Made by a program: the position numbers and the translations under genes
Notes under the pieces: model-generated
Database searches by the model: none
The model's input: the letters and a program-made list of their open reading frames with translations, nothing else
Told to the model about the DNA's origin: nothing
Shown here: in pieces, positions 1 to 14,481 of the stretch
Position numbering within the stretch: position 1 is the first letter of the stretch
Layout of the letters: each line of letters opens with the position of its first letter
Origin: Anas platyrhynchos
Taxonomy: Eukaryota; Chordata; Aves; Anseriformes; Anatidae
DNA length: 64,000 nt
Assembly (NCBI RefSeq): GCF_047663525.1
Contig: NC_092587.1
Coordinates: 38,493,001 to 38,557,000 of the forward strand
Direction of reading: 5' to 3'

Positions 1-3000
1 CAGAGTAGCTATAAAGGAAGAACAGGTTGGTTAGCCGAAGCCTCAAAGCAGAAGGGAAAAGGAGCTATCAAGGTTTTATGCCCACATACACAGAAGAAAA
101 GTTTTCATCAATTTATTTGCCAAATAGCGAGCAGTAGGTACTATGGGCAACTTCAGTGTTCTGGCGATCTACAAAGACACACGAGCACAGGTGGGTGACT
201 TCTGCCTTAAAGCACTCGTGACACAAAAATGCAGTGTTACCACTGATGACAGCCAAAGGAGAGTTCAGCACATCCTCACTTGATGGGTTATTTAGGTAGA
301 GCAGACAGAGCACGCCACCTGCTCACTGCTCTGGCACACTAGATACAACACCACGTTTTATTTGGGAACTCAGAAAATTCTCAGGGAAGCTGAAGATACA
401 AGTTTGGCCAAGGCAAAAAGCTAGCCAGAGAAACAAGTGAATGCCATGAAGAAGATGGGATCACCTGTAAGCAAACCAGAAATGCATAAAGGCCAAGCTT
501 TAGCAGACACCAGTGGAGAAGCACGAGGAATGGCACTGCGGGAGAAGCTGCTTCAGCTGGGCACGTGGCTTCAGACCTCCTTCCCTCAGTGGGGGAGAAC
601 ATCCCTGGGCAACCTGGTGGTCGTGCTTAATCTCAAATTGAGACTAACCATTTGCACAGTCCGTGCTGTTGCTACTCCATGTTTGCGTTCTGGCTTAGTG
701 GCCTGCATATAAGAGCCAGCCTAAATATCTCTTATCTCTGTTCTCTGTAATAGGAATTTCAGCTATACAGCGTATTTCCTCTGACTGTTGAATAAAGACT
801 GGAACAATAATCTCATAATCAGACATTTCTCTACCATCAGTTTAGGTCACTGTATGAAAGTTAAGGTCTTGCTGAAAAACCTCATAACTCAACCACTTAA
901 GGAAAAGCTTAAATTGTTAAAATGTGTGTAGCGAAATTAATGATCTTCCTCCAGGAAAGCACTGGAAGTCAAGAGAGTGGAGATAAAGGAGTAAGAACAT
1001 GAACACAGGAAAGCTAACAACAAAAGAAAACAGAACTAGGATCACAGCAGCAACTACAATATTGTTAGAAAATCCTTTCCAGGTCCATGAGGTGTAAATA
1101 ACTGTGCAGAAGCTCAGGTGCAGCAAGAGGGCACAGGACTCAGCCTCCAGCAGAGCTGTGCTCCTTCCACCAGTAAAGGATGGACCAGCATCTCTGCCAA
1201 CCATAATATTCATCTCCTGGACTCTTTCACTAACGTGCCAATGATAATACTGTAAGGGACAAATTTATCACTCTCCAACAATGTTATTATTAAAAGTAAT
1301 TGGGTGTTAACTGTATGTTATCTAAACTAAGCTCAGGAAATTGATTCAACTCTTATCTGTCTTTGCTAGAAGAGAGTCCCATCTATATGAAATTAGGAAT
1401 TTAAAAGAAGAATGCAAATTTACCCATGCTAATAAATGAAGTAGAAAGAATTCCATGTGTTTATACCTAACACAAGTGTGCTGGAAAGAAAAGGCAGTAT
1501 CAACATTAAGAACATCTTGTTCACATAACGAGAATCACAGACTTCTGCTTCAGTGACTCTGGAGACATAGGAAATATGAGTATATTCCCTCCATAAAACA
1601 GTTTGTTGTGTCATTGACAAAATTATCTAAGGATCCGATCTCAGCCATAGGAAAAAACAAACATTAGGAATATTCCTCTTGAGAGCTGGCCCACAGCCAG
1701 GATTTCTAAAAAACTCAGCCACAGACAAAGAGTCCACTCAAAATCCCTATTTAATCTTTTCACAGGTGGCAACATTTTCCACTTGTCAAGCAAAAAATAT
1801 GCCTTCATTAACAAGGGAAAAAACTCCATCTGTGAATCTCAAGACTTCCACAAAGTATAGAGCATGCACATACCAAGAGTCTTCTCCAACTGGCTTTGAA
1901 AGTCTCAGGACTCCAAAACTAATGCTTGAAGGAAGTTTCAAACATCTCCTTTTTCATCTGGAGTCATTCTTGATATGTAATCATTGTTTTGACAGGTGTC
2001 TGCAGTTATTAATTTTGTTCCATGTATAACAAGAGCTTCTCAAGACTATCTATAGGTTTCACTGCAGTTGTTGTCAGCATTTACAGTTAATGAACTAACT
2101 TTATCATTGAGGAAGGACCTCTCCCAGCCTTTTTAAGAAAAAAAGTAATTTGGGAGATTGTTCTACTAGAAACAGGTTTTGTGTCTTGTGGGAAGTGCCA
2201 CAGCCTTATGATTTACACAAATCCTAACTGCATACAGGCTTCATACACAGGTTTCTCTGAGGTGGCTGCTCCTCGAGGAAACTGGCCATTGCTTACCACT
2301 AGGGTAGCCACAGCTCTACGTGTCTGCTCATTTGATGATTATGTGGTTTACTAGATACTGGTTAAATCCAGAGTGATAGGTGAGCAAGGTGCAAGGCCTA
2401 CCTGTAGAACTGAATGAGACAAAGCCATTTCCTAAAACTGGGTTTTACATACTTGCCTCAAGTTTCACCTGCAGCTGCTTTGCAATTATAGGAAACTTGA
2501 AGAAAACAATAAAACACCGGATTTTCTCCTGGATTTTTCTCCATTTTGGAAACAAATTTAGCAGCAGTCCACATCCATCACCAGCCTGGTGACGACAGAG
2601 AGATTTGAGATGCTTCAGCTGCTGGAATGGTCATCATTTATGTTCATACCTGAAAATCTAAAATCCATCACATGAGGTCCTAGATAATTTGTATGAAATG
2701 AGAAAAGGAGCTTCACTCACATAACACAAGCATGAACAGTTGCTTTGATTTTTGAATGGCTTAAGCTGTAAGTTAAGGAAAGGAATCAGAGTCTGGCTAA
2801 GAATTCCCTGCTTTGTTTTGGAAATACAGGTGTGGCCCAACAAAAATCATTTTCAGAAAAGGGCCAGTTTCCACACATCACTCATATAAAAGACTATATG
2901 CTCAAGAAGCTAGGTTCCAGCATTTTTCAGAATCAAAAGTTGCTTTCATATATTTCAGTTCAAAATATTAAATAAGCTTATAGAAAATAAAACTTTTCTA

Positions 3001-3427
3001 GTGAACTTTTGTTGTTGTTGTGTATTCTTTGAAAAATAGAGTTGTTTATGCATTCAAATGACCAATTGCTTTATGCAATAGTACATCACTGTTCTCTGGA
3101 GCATGGGGACCAAGGGCTTCTCCTTAGGTGACTCTGTTGAACAGGTCTACACCCCGGCTTTGCCTCCTGCTCCTTCTCAAAAGGGCCATGAGTCCCACCA
3201 CTCACACCATGAGCAGGCAGCTCAGTCACCCCCACACAAAGATGCTGGCCTATGTGAAACCATATGAGCCACCAGCCAACACAGCTGAAAGCCTGTTGGC
3301 TTTCGTATGGAGAGAAGGAATGGCATGGGGAGAGAGTGGATGAAGGGAAGCTTCCCAGGCAAAAAAATCACCAGTTCAGTTGAGGTGTCACCTCCCACTG
3401 AAGGAGTCAGATCTCATTGAGGAACTC

Positions 3428-3471
3428 GGGAGGAGAAAGAAAGAAGGAAAGAAAAGAAGGAAAGAAAGGAA
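3428..3471. repeat. Polypurine GAAA/GGAA tract
   Basis: About 44 bases contain only G and A on the plus strand, in an imperfect GAAA/GGAA pattern. It is a degenerate purine microsatellite with no gene nearby. Confidence 0.8.
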
Positions 3472-3786
3472 TTCAACCATGAGGAACATATTTTATAAAT
3501 TTAAAGAGCTTTGATTAAGTGCAATAGGTAATAGCAGGCAATGAAGCCAGTAGTGTGGGCTTTATCATGATCACCAGACTGGAAAAGGGAGTGAGTAAGA
3601 ACTGCTCCTGAAGTACCTCCCTGAGGTACTCTCATAGGTGGAATACATGCCTTGGTCTACCTTTAAAGGGTTGGATTTCTAGATTTCTGTTCGTTACAAA
3701 ATAGAGTCAGGCATGGATGAAACATCTTCACGGATCATTTGTTCTTTCTGGGCACACATACACTGTGTGAAGGTAACTGGTACTGT

Positions 3787-3838
3787 AAAAAAAAAATATA
3801 TATATATATACATATATAAAATAAAAAAAAAATAAATA
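3787..3838. repeat. A-rich and (TA)n microsatellite
   Basis: A run of A leads into TA dinucleotides at about 3797-3810 and then into an A-rich stretch with T interruptions. Confidence 0.85.
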
Positions 3839-6109
3839 CACTTAGAACAAAAAATCTCTTGATTAGCATTAAAAAAGTAGAAGTACAGTGGTGTTACCTT
3901 CAGAAAGCAGCAGCAGGTGAAGAAGACTGAAGAAATTCTGGTTCACATGTGCAGAAATGTCTGAGGCTGGAGCTGGCCAGTTGCCCAAGGAGCTTTTCCC
4001 TGCTGCTGCATGGCCCATGAGGAATAGCCTCTGCAATGTCATGCTCACTGAGGGAAGGGATGAGTTCAGAGAACAACGACTAAATGCATGAGATGGTGAC
4101 TGAGAGGGTCTGTATCTCAGGAATGCAAAGAGCTAGGGAAGGTGATGCTTGGCAGGAGGGAGGCGTGCAGGTAACCCACCCAGAAGGCCAAACCACAGCC
4201 CCAGGGTAAGGATCAGGAACAGGCTTCTGAACATGAGACCCATCAAGGGTCCCAAAGGGACAGGGCACAGCCCTGTGCCTGGCTGTGTGATGTGGGGAGC
4301 CAGCAAGGGGCTGGGGCTGAGCAATGGAGCCTGGCTTTTCTGCAGCGTTACGCCTGAGCGCACTGACCTCGAGGGAAAGAGGTGCAGAACATGTTCAAAC
4401 TATCAGGGGGGATTGTCTGGTGTGGCATGTATTTTCAAATTGTTTGCATTATAGGTACAAACAGTGCCATTTCCACAAAAAGGCATGCATTACAAAAGCT
4501 TAAATATTGCAGGCCACACCGCAGCCTCAGCATGTGCCTAGAGGTCTATGCTCGGCCTTCCTGCAGCAGGGAGCAGTGGCGACAGGGGGAGTGTCCACTG
4601 TCCCCTTTGGGGTCCCTCCACAGTCTGTAAGGCCTAAAAAACCCTTCTAGAGAGGGAGTCCCTAATGTAGGGTCCTGCACTGAATCATCCCAGACGGGCC
4701 CTTTTGTTTCACTGGTGGAGGTGGAGCACTTCTCCAAGCTTCCTGCTCACCCCACCACCACCTCCAGCCCCCGCAGCAGACACCTCAGTGGTGGTTGCTT
4801 TCTGCTGAGGAGGAAAGCAAAGAGTTCTGCATGAAATGGAGCCTACCCCCAAAACTGATCCCGCTCTCTTGTGAGAACGTGGCAGCAGATCTCAGGTACA
4901 ATACAGAAGTACATAGTTTATCCACTTGAAATTTGGCAGACCCAAGTGATGCAATACACAGCCTCCCTTCCTAGGCATCAGTGCTTCAATTCCACCATCT
5001 CCCAAAAGAAAGGAGCAACCTGTTCTGTATGACTCTTTTTTTTGATATAGGGAGTGGTAATTGAGCTGCTTACCATCACTTGGACACATAAGCTTTCTCT
5101 GTGAGATTTGTCAGCCTTGTATTTTGAACAGACATGAAGCTCCTGCTCCCCTGGAGACCCATCCCCACTCAGCCTGGCACACCAAGTGGGCTTCTCCATC
5201 CAGAGGGACGTACCCTGTTCTGGGGGACATGGGGAACTAAAGATACCAAGCCCTCAGACACTGGGAGGGAGTTCCTCGTATCTGAGGGACAATGACATTC
5301 TTGCTGAGCTGATGTAAGGCAATAAAGTACACAGGGTGGAATCATATCTAGGAACACCTGCAGCAGAGCTGGCATGTGTTCGTTATCATGAAGACAAAGG
5401 GGCAATATGCTCTGCAAGTGAAAAATAACATTTCGGTGTAATAGTTGGCAAGGAGGCAAAGTCAGAACAGACTGGAAACTCCATAATGTCACCAAGGGAC
5501 AGAAGGGCCATGCAGTTACTTTAGGAAAATGGAGGCTGTGGGTCAGAGAAATATTATTTTGGAGTGGGCTTCTTCAGAGAATGTGCCCCCACTCTCCAGC
5601 CCCACATCTAGTGTTGGAGGATTTGTCCGTGCAGTGAGCGGTGCTAAAACATCTGCCCTGGGACATGCCACCTCCTGGACAGGGTGCAGCCTCCACAGCC
5701 TCCTGAATGAGCAGATTTGCTACAGAAAGTCCCAAACCCTCCTTGCTCTGGGCTTAAAAGTACCACAAGCGCTTAATGTAAACTGGCCCATCTCTCAGGT
5801 GGCATTTGACTCTTGGAAGAAGCACATGAAAAGATAACTTTTGAGAAGCTGAAGCAAAAACTTACAAAATCGCAGAGTCACAAGGGGCCTCCTTTCAAAA
5901 AGCAGCAAAGGGCAACTGAAGTAGTAGTGGGCAGACTGCACATGCAAGGGAGGACTGGACAGTGCTCTTTGTTGGAATTGCAAAGGGGGACAAAAGGTCT
6001 CCGGCCTCAAACAGAGACAAAAGTGCATCTAGAGACATTTGTGGAGCATCAGTCCAAGAAAAAAGAAAAAGATGTTCATGTAGAGATACCTAAAATGAGA
6101 AACACCTGG

Positions 6110-6158
<49 letters not shown>

Positions 6159-6160
6159 TA
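6110..6160. repeat. (A)n(TA)n microsatellite
   Basis: A homopolymer of about 17 A is followed by about 12 TA dinucleotides and a CACATATATA tail. The A run leading into TA could be a decayed retroposon tail, but no element body is recognisable next to it. Confidence 0.85.
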
Positions 6161-6660
6161 AGTGACAGTAGCCAACAAACAAAACAATAAATCTTTGTGT
6201 TTGTTTTCTGGAATAACATTCTCTCTCTCCTTTCCCTATACTCTTGACATTACGCTTGACACAACACTGCTGGTGTGTGTAGGGCTTTCCAAGTCTTTAA
6301 ACACTTGTCCACTGCTTGGAGGGATTTACAGCTGTAAGAAATCCATTTTGTGAGCCATAAGTGAATTGTTCTCAGTATTGATCTCTCTCTACTTTTATTA
6401 TTATCTGTGTTAGGAGAGCACTCAGGAGCTTTGGTCATGGACCAGCATCCCATTGCTCTAAGTGCTTTATAAATACAGAAGAAAAAAGGCTCCTTGGAAG
6501 CTCACAGGGCTAAACTCTAAACATAAACAAGCACAAATAGAAAGGAAAAAATGGATAAGAAAGCCCACAGGCTTTTCTAGTGTGGAATGCAGAGGCTTCA
6601 CCATGGCCTCCTGCACTTCAGTGCATTTCAGCAAGTTTTTATTTCCACACCAAATATGTG

Positions 6661-6703
6661 TATATATATATATATATATAATTAAAAAAATTTTTTTTTT
6701 TTT
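6661..6703. repeat. (TA)n then T-tract
   Basis: Ten TA dinucleotides are followed by ATTAAAAAAA and a run of 13 T. The A run next to a T run makes a short AT-only inverted structure. Confidence 0.8.
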
Positions 6704-9506
6704 GCACAGTGGAACTTCTCACATTTGTAGGCAGTAAACAACACTGCAGCCTTAAAAACTGTTACTTTATGGTAGAGTGAAGAATTTCTCATCAAACCTG
6801 GGACCTCATAAATGATACCCTAGGTCTGATTTTCTTAAAAGGTAAATAAGTGACAAACAATAGAGCCATTGTCCAGAAAGCTCCATTCTTACACCAAGAG
6901 CCTTTCATAATGAGAGCAGCATCATAAAAGTGCTTTGATCTATGAAGGATCAAATATCTTTGTTTTCTATTAACATAACTTTCTTTCCCAATGGAACACA
7001 GAGAATTCCTGATAATGGCACTCTATTAGGATAATTAGAAAAAGATTGTTCAGCTCTATTTCCCCTCATAGAGCTCCCTGGCAAATTTCTCTTTTGTGTC
7101 ATTCAGATTTTCTACCCCAAATACCTCTGTCATAAGGAAAAAATTTAGAAGTTTCAAATTTATGACTCAGAAGTTTAGGCTGCCAGCCTGATATTAACCA
7201 GCCATTAAAAGATTCTGGAGAGAGACACATACTGAAAATTAAGCCATCACCTTTTAAAAACCTAATATTTTTTTAATGTGAACAAGATTTTAGATAACAA
7301 TGTCACAGAACTTTTAATAAGGTAGCAGGAATGTGCCCTGGGTTTATTTGCCAGGGAGGCTTGAGAAAGCGTTACAGGAAAGGTTTGCCCTGAGGGACCT
7401 GCGAGTGTAACATGACCAGAAGCAGAATTTGTACGACAGATGACAGACAGAGGAAGACACTTGTTAAGCGAGTATTCCCAGACATCTTATTAGAAACCTT
7501 GATTTCTTGCTTTGTCCTGCTGCACAATGCTCAGGCGCTTGCTTTTCCCATCAGAGATGCAGATCTGAGGCCGCCGACAGTCAGGGCCAGCCAGAGAAAG
7601 TCCTGTTTTGCCAGGCACCTGGTGCCACCGTGTGCCCACACACACCTTGCTGCTGTTGTGAAACATCAGGAATCATTTTCCTTCTCAGGTTCTGGTTCAG
7701 TGAGTCATCCTTCTCCCAGAAACCCCATGAGGACAGTTTGAGGAGGAGGCTCCCTGTGCAGATTTGGGGACTTCTGGTGTAGGAGATGCTCCCAGGCTCT
7801 CCCACTGGGGTGGAGGAGGAGATGAGCACAAGGCTGATGATAGGATTCTCATAGGCTTCGATGGTTTTGCACCCGAAACACAGCATCCTTGATCAGCAAG
7901 GTGGATGCCAACCATGGTAAAACAGTCTGACCTGCAGAAAGGAAGTTATCAGTGAAGAGATCAACAGATAAAACTGATCAAAGGGCTCTAGCATTATAGG
8001 AGGAAAGCATCTCATCAGCCACTCTGAGCAAAGTGATGGCAGGAAAGCCAAGGGCACAGAAAACAACCCAGCCAAGCAGATCTTGGAAAACAAATTAATG
8101 TGGGGATGCCGGGAAATCATGCAAAGGGGACTCTGAGGTCTGTACAGATGAGTGGCCAGGAAATAGAGAACATGAAGTTCACTGGGAATAACTGTTATTC
8201 AGATCCATACATTCATTGTTCTGTTAAAAACAAATAAATAACTAGTAGATGAGTGAATGAATTAATAAATAAATAAAATCACCTGCCTGATTGCTTCAGC
8301 TATCTGAAAAATTAAGCTTTAAATCCAGGGTATCTGGAAATCTGGGAATCTGGGCAGGGATATCTTGAACCTGCAGAAGTCCTACAGCTCCTGATTCCAA
8401 AATCCTAAAGCGGGTGGGACTTAAGAAAGTGTCTTGGGGAAGCCAAGAAAGAAGTGAATACTGCAGCCCACTGTGGCATGTGCTTGTACCGATCTCCCAG
8501 CCCACATGCACAAACTAAAACCTGCAGCCCAGCAAGTGTGCAAAGTGAGGGAATTACAGTAGGGATGCACCACAAGAAACTTGCACTCTTCAGGAGTGAA
8601 ATCCTCCTGGAATATCTCACAGGCTGCACACAGTTGACCGCTCATTCAAGCTGAGGTCTTCAGTGTCATCACCACCACAGTTTCTACGAGCCATATGGAA
8701 AAATGATCACTTTATTAAGCAAGCACCCCCTCTTTCACCCTGCAGACTGTTTACATACTTGTTCTTTAATCGCTACAGCCCGGAGAAGGACGATATTTCA
8801 CTCTGGCTCAGGGGACCCGAAGGACAGCAGATGAGAGCTGCACTGTGGAGCCGCAGCTGTGAGTGTGCTCAGGCGGTGCCAGAGGCCCAGCTGCTGCCTC
8901 TTGCTGTCCCCAAGAAGAGGATTTGGGACCTATCTTCAGAAGTTTGGGCACTTGGGACCACTAGGACCCCGGCTCCATCCAGCCAAAATCCAGGAGGCTA
9001 CAGCCTCAGTGCTGGGTTTTCTGAGCTCCTCTGGATCCACAGCACCAGCACAGGACCTGCCTTGTGCCTCCAGGTACAGTGGCTATGCCTGTGCTGTGTA
9101 TTAAACAGAACAGGGCTCTCCTCTGCCCTCAGCACATAATCCAGGTCCACATACTCACATTCCCTCCAGTCCTTCTTTCCCTCAAAACAAAATGGTCTTG
9201 TCCATAAAACATAGTGGGAGCAGCATCTGGTCCATATTAATTCACCAAATACCTGGAGCAGATGATGCATGGGCCAAAAGGTTTCGGTGGGTCATTCTCT
9301 GAGCAGCCACATGGACCTCCAACACCTCAGAAACTAGAGCGTGCAGTACAGGAGCGAGCCCAGGCCCGGCACCGTACCTCCGTGCTCTCCACCCATCTGC
9401 ACACTGGGTGAGAGCAGGCCAAGCTGAAACAAATGTTTTCATTGCTCCACTTCAACAAAAGCTTTTCATAGCTTAAAGCCTCCGGATTGCTTAGTAGAAT
9501 TGGACA

Positions 9507-9544
9507 GAAAAAAAAAAAAAGAAAAAAAAAAAGAAAAAAAAAAA
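9507..9544. repeat. Poly-A tract with G interruptions
   Basis: About 38 bases of A are broken by three single G. No retroposon body is recognised on either side. Confidence 0.8.
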
Positions 9545-12500
9545 GCAGAAAGATATACAAATATAATAATCAAGCCTAACCTTTGATCTAGGTTGATCTG
9601 ATAAAGCTCTGGCACAGGGCCTGCAAAAACGACTCAACATAGCACTGTAGAAGGATTGTGCTGAATTAAGTGGTGAAAAAACAGGCTTTGTGTTCATTGG
9701 CACTTTATAGACATTGACCCACTCACATGCTGATCTCAGGCAAAAGCATTGACTTTTTACCTTCCAGATGAATTACACTGGTCATATTATTATCTCCTCT
9801 CTCGCAATTTTATATCAACTTACATTATTTATGGTGCGATATCTTCATGTCTCCACACTGTTCTCCAGACAATCCATCAGATTATACTGGGGCTTTACAA
9901 CTAGAAAGCACATGGAAGCAGGACTTTCCATTCCCCTGTTGGTGTACAAGCACCACATGCCAGTCCCCCTGGATATTGCTCAGCTGGGGCACTGTAAAAA
10001 CAAGGAGCAAAAGTTCTTTGCAGTCTTAACAAACTTGGTGCAAGGGTGCAAGTTTCCCACATTCAGCTTCTACAAATTAGCAGAAGATGTGCCATGGGTT
10101 ATCTCCAAAATAATCTCCCAGTTAGTGCCCCATATGGTTAACAAAGCTTTTATTGTGTGTTTGAGCTGTAGGGAGCACTGTAACGCACCAAGAAAACCTC
10201 TGGTTTCGGGTGGACAGGGATGCATCACTCAGACCAACAAAATCCTCTCAGTAATGAAACTTGCACCATCTCCAGTAAACAGTCACTGGTGGACTGGGGA
10301 AGCTGAATGCTGCTACAAACGGCTGTTTCCAGTGCGGTATATGATCTCAAAGCTCTGATCTATGCACTCTGAAGTTTACCATAGCTTTCTGAGTCCATAC
10401 TGGGCGATCCTCACAGATGGCATTGACTGTCCTACTGAGCGGTAACACCAAGGGCTAGATTGAGGCATGAACATTATGCTCTCTTTTATAGTAACAGAGA
10501 TTAAAACCACCGTGTTTGTCCTTTGTGTAGACAGGTTTTTTTGATCCACCCTCAAGGATTTTAAGAATGATGGTATTGTACCTGTAACTGCACAGCTTGG
10601 TGCCAGTGCCCTTCTGAAATCATGCTTCAGTCTTGTGGGACTACCTAGGGCCATGCAAGGACTGCACACCGCTCCTCCTGCTGTCCCAAAAATTAGTAAT
10701 TAGACAAAGCTTGGCTTCTCCTGATTTCCCAGAGGTCTGAACTGTGCAGGCCCTGGTGGTGACCTTCCAGCAATGCAATTCCTACCAAAATCTAACCAAA
10801 ATCTAACCAACCTCTTCAGGTAGTAAACGGTGCATTAACAACACATCTAGAAGAGAAAGGAAGTTCACAGAGGATTTCGGAGGGGGAAGGAGGCCTCAAG
10901 AGGGAAAGGTGGAATTTGATGGGAAAGGCAGATGTGATTACAGTGAGCAGGGGCTGAGCAGGAGCACGTGGGCTATTCTCACATCACATCATCGTAACTA
11001 AAACTTCTTCAAGCAAGTTTGTAAGAGCAGTTCTTCTGCCTTTCCATTCATGCTGCATTAACTCTTGTCAATACAAGAAAAAACATCATTGCTTTCAAGA
11101 CCTGTGCTTAGAAGTTCCCCAGCCATGTTTCCTCAGCCACGGAGTTTTCTTGAGGTAATGCAAAAAGGACTAACCCAACTAAAAGGGACAAGAATGAGAG
11201 CAAGATCAACAGTTGTCGCAGAAATAAAAAGCAGTGACAGAATTCAAATATCATCTCAAAGAGCAAATGTTCCTCACAGCCCACCTGTGGCCATCACGTG
11301 CTGTGAGAAATAAACTGAAAATAATTTTCCTTTTCAAAAATGCAGCATTTTCCCCAGCTCAGACTCTTTGATGCAAATCACTTACATGACAGCATCATTG
11401 CACCTTCTATGCTATTTTCTGCTAGATCAGACCCTGCTGTCTGCACTGAAAGGCTTACTCCTGTTTACTCTTTGTAAACATTTTACTGAGTGATGATACA
11501 GTCACTTCTGCCAGGATCCCAGGTGCAGTACTGCAGACTTTATGATTGGATTTTATGCTCCTGTTGGCAAACAGTCATACAGATAATGCATTGCCAACAA
11601 TTTTACAAGGTTAAGTTTCAATTACAAGCCACACTCTGCTTTACTATCGGCTACTCAGGTAGGACAACAACAAATTGTAGTGTGCAATAAAAAAGAAAAG
11701 CAGCAGTTAACATCTATATTCTATTTTAGGCCCAGTTTTGATCTTGGGTTTCTTGGAAACATTAAGCCACCTTGCAGATACAGATAAGCTAACACTCGTG
11801 CACTCTTCAGAGCAACAGAAATCCCCTGTGATGAAATGCCAACAGACTCTGGAAAACAGGCCTCTTCTGCTCTCATCTCATTCCTGACCACGGGTAGGTT
11901 GGTCCCCAGTGAAATGGCAGGATGTGCAAGGACATCTGCTGGCTTTAGTCTAGATTCCTACACTAGATTTTTACACTTCCATTGCAGGATAGAGATATAA
12001 CTAGAATATCTTAAATGTTAGCTAATGTAGGTAGAGATATTCAATGAACATTTTTTTTCACTAGATGCATAACCCACCAATTTATTACCTTGTAGCCAAA
12101 TGCCACCAAGACATGGTTGATCAAGGTGTGCTTCCAAGGAATGAGTCTGCTCAGAATCCTACAAAGCCGATCCGATGACTGATGCACTCATCCCTCAGCT
12201 GAATTGTTCCATGACGTAAATTTAGGTGGTCAGACTTATTTATTCCAATAAATCAGAAATTTTTTTGCTTTATAATTCTAAATGACAGATTATGGGACAT
12301 GAACTCAACTGACCTGCTATGGAGAATGGCACCCAGTCAGGATCTGACCAGCCTCCAAGGGGCAGATGCAGGTACTCATTCAGGAGCCTTGTGGACATGA
12401 ACTTTTCCCAGAGATACAGTGATGGGCAAGTCAAGAAATAGTTAATTTTTTCCCCTTCTATTAAAAAAATAATTCAGTTCTGCCTTATTAAATAATTTGA

Positions 12501-12582
12501 GTAATATAATCTTTCTCAATGGTTTCTAAAACTTTAAGATGGTCTTTACAAACCAAAAACAGTAAATGTGCAAAATTGCTAG

Positions 12583-12647
12583 AAAACAAACAAACAAACA
12601 AACAAACAAACAAAAAAACAAAAAAAAAAAAAAACAAAAAAAAAAAC
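12583..12647. repeat. (CAAA)n and A-rich microsatellite
   Basis: About seven CAAA units grade into A runs with single C interruptions. Confidence 0.85.
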
Positions 12648-14453
12648 AGAGGCCCAGACCAGGTGGTTTTCAGGAACACACTGAAAACAGCTTCTGCAAG
12701 GAAGAGATTTTTATTTTGTGATGCTTTTCTTGCTTCACTGACTGTTTACCTGCTTCTAGGAGGAGGCTTTATGTGATTGCTGCCCCTTTATGGCACATAG
12801 TTTCTGTCTGTCCCCCTCACTAGAGGCCAGGGTCTCTCTGAGTGAAGGGCTCCCACATTTTATTCACCATCTAAGTGTGTATCTCAGAAGGAAAATGTTA
12901 TGTAGAGAGCTGTGGCTTCCTCAGATTTTGAACACAACAACTGTTACAGCAACTGCAGTGAAAATGAAGAGTTTAAGTATCTTAAGGCCACATCAGGGAC
13001 GTCGGTTTCTTCCTCAAATTAGAAAATGACGAAGCAATGACAGCCAGGATGGCCTCTGCTATTTCTCATTGGGTTTTTTTCTCAACATCTTGTTATTCTT
13101 CAGACCCTCAGGACTGGAAAATTATGATTAATCCTTCTGAAGATTTTAATCCCAGGCTCCAGGTGATAATTAGAGATAATTTTCAAGGCTGGGCAAGATT
13201 TTTGGTGACATTTACGATCAAAAGCTGGGGGGACGGGGAGGAGGGAGAGAAGGGGAGGTAGGGAATATAATGAATGCTTCCCAATTAGACAGAAATACAC
13301 TCTGATTTTCATTGTCAACATAATATCAACCTTGGGCATTGTGGAATTGGATCCAGGCATACAGCTGGACGCTGTATACATACAGGATGGTATCATAGAA
13401 CAATAACCGTAAAGGGCTTTGTGCTCTGTTGTGCTCTTCAGGTAAGTGGACACTTCCGCCTTCTCTTCTCACTTCAGAGCCAGTTTTTGACCTACCTCAT
13501 GCTCTGCTCACCCAGCCCTTACTTCATCAACCTCTGTAGGTATATGGCATACTAACTACCGTGACTTACCATAGAAGAACTATGAGGTCGTCCCACCCAC
13601 CACCACACACATCCCTGTGAATCTAGCTTCTGTACAGATACCTCGCTTAGGATGAAAAGTGAAAGTGGTGCAGTGGTTAGTAATTGGTGTGGGGACTTAA
13701 CCTTCATAGGTTCCTTCCCATTTCCGGTGGGATGGGGGAAAAGGAAAGGAATAATAAAAGCAAGAAAACTTGTGGGTTGAGGTAATAAAATGTTTAATAA
13801 GTGAAGAAGAGAGAAAGAAAACAAACCATGTGATGCAGAGAAAATCCACTACCTCCCATGAGTAGACTGATGCACTGCCAGTACCCAGGCAAACGATGGG
13901 TAACCTTCCTAAACCCCCTCTTCTCCCTTTTAATTGCTGAGCATGGCATTATATGGCATGGAGTACCTCTGGTTAGTTTGGGTCACCTGGCTGGTTGTGT
14001 TCCCTCCCAGACTCCTACAAAACCCACAGTATATTCACTGAGAAATGGAAGGCCTTGGTGCTCTATAAAACACTGTTTAGCCATAACTCAAGTATTACAG
14101 TATTACTAGCATTGATTTTGTCAGAAATATAAAACACAGCACCACACAGGCTGCTCTGAAGAAAACTGACTCCAGCCCAGCTCTGTACAAATGGGTGGGT
14201 TGACAGACATGAGAAATTGGTTCTGAAGTCTTTAATATCAATTATCAGAATCCAGTTAAAAATACAGGTCAGATTCTGATGCACAGCTGTACCAACTCTT
14301 ACAGCCTCAATATAAGTAAAGATAATAAAAAATAAAAAAGTAAAGGTACTGTGCTATTGTCAGTATGGATGAACAGTAGAAAGTGTGTTTTAATAGGGTC
14401 AAAAATGCTATTCTTTATTATTGTTATTTTTGCATTTGGATATAACCCAACCA

Positions 14454-14481
14454 GAAAAAAAAAAAAAGTGAAAAAAAAAAA
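14454..14481. repeat. Poly-A tract
   Basis: Two A runs of about 13 and 12 bases are separated by GTG. Confidence 0.7.

Noticed and set aside
8663..9139. Plus-strand open frame of 158 codons in the intergenic region
   Set aside because: It overlaps other open frames in different registers in a GC-richer patch and resembles no family I know.
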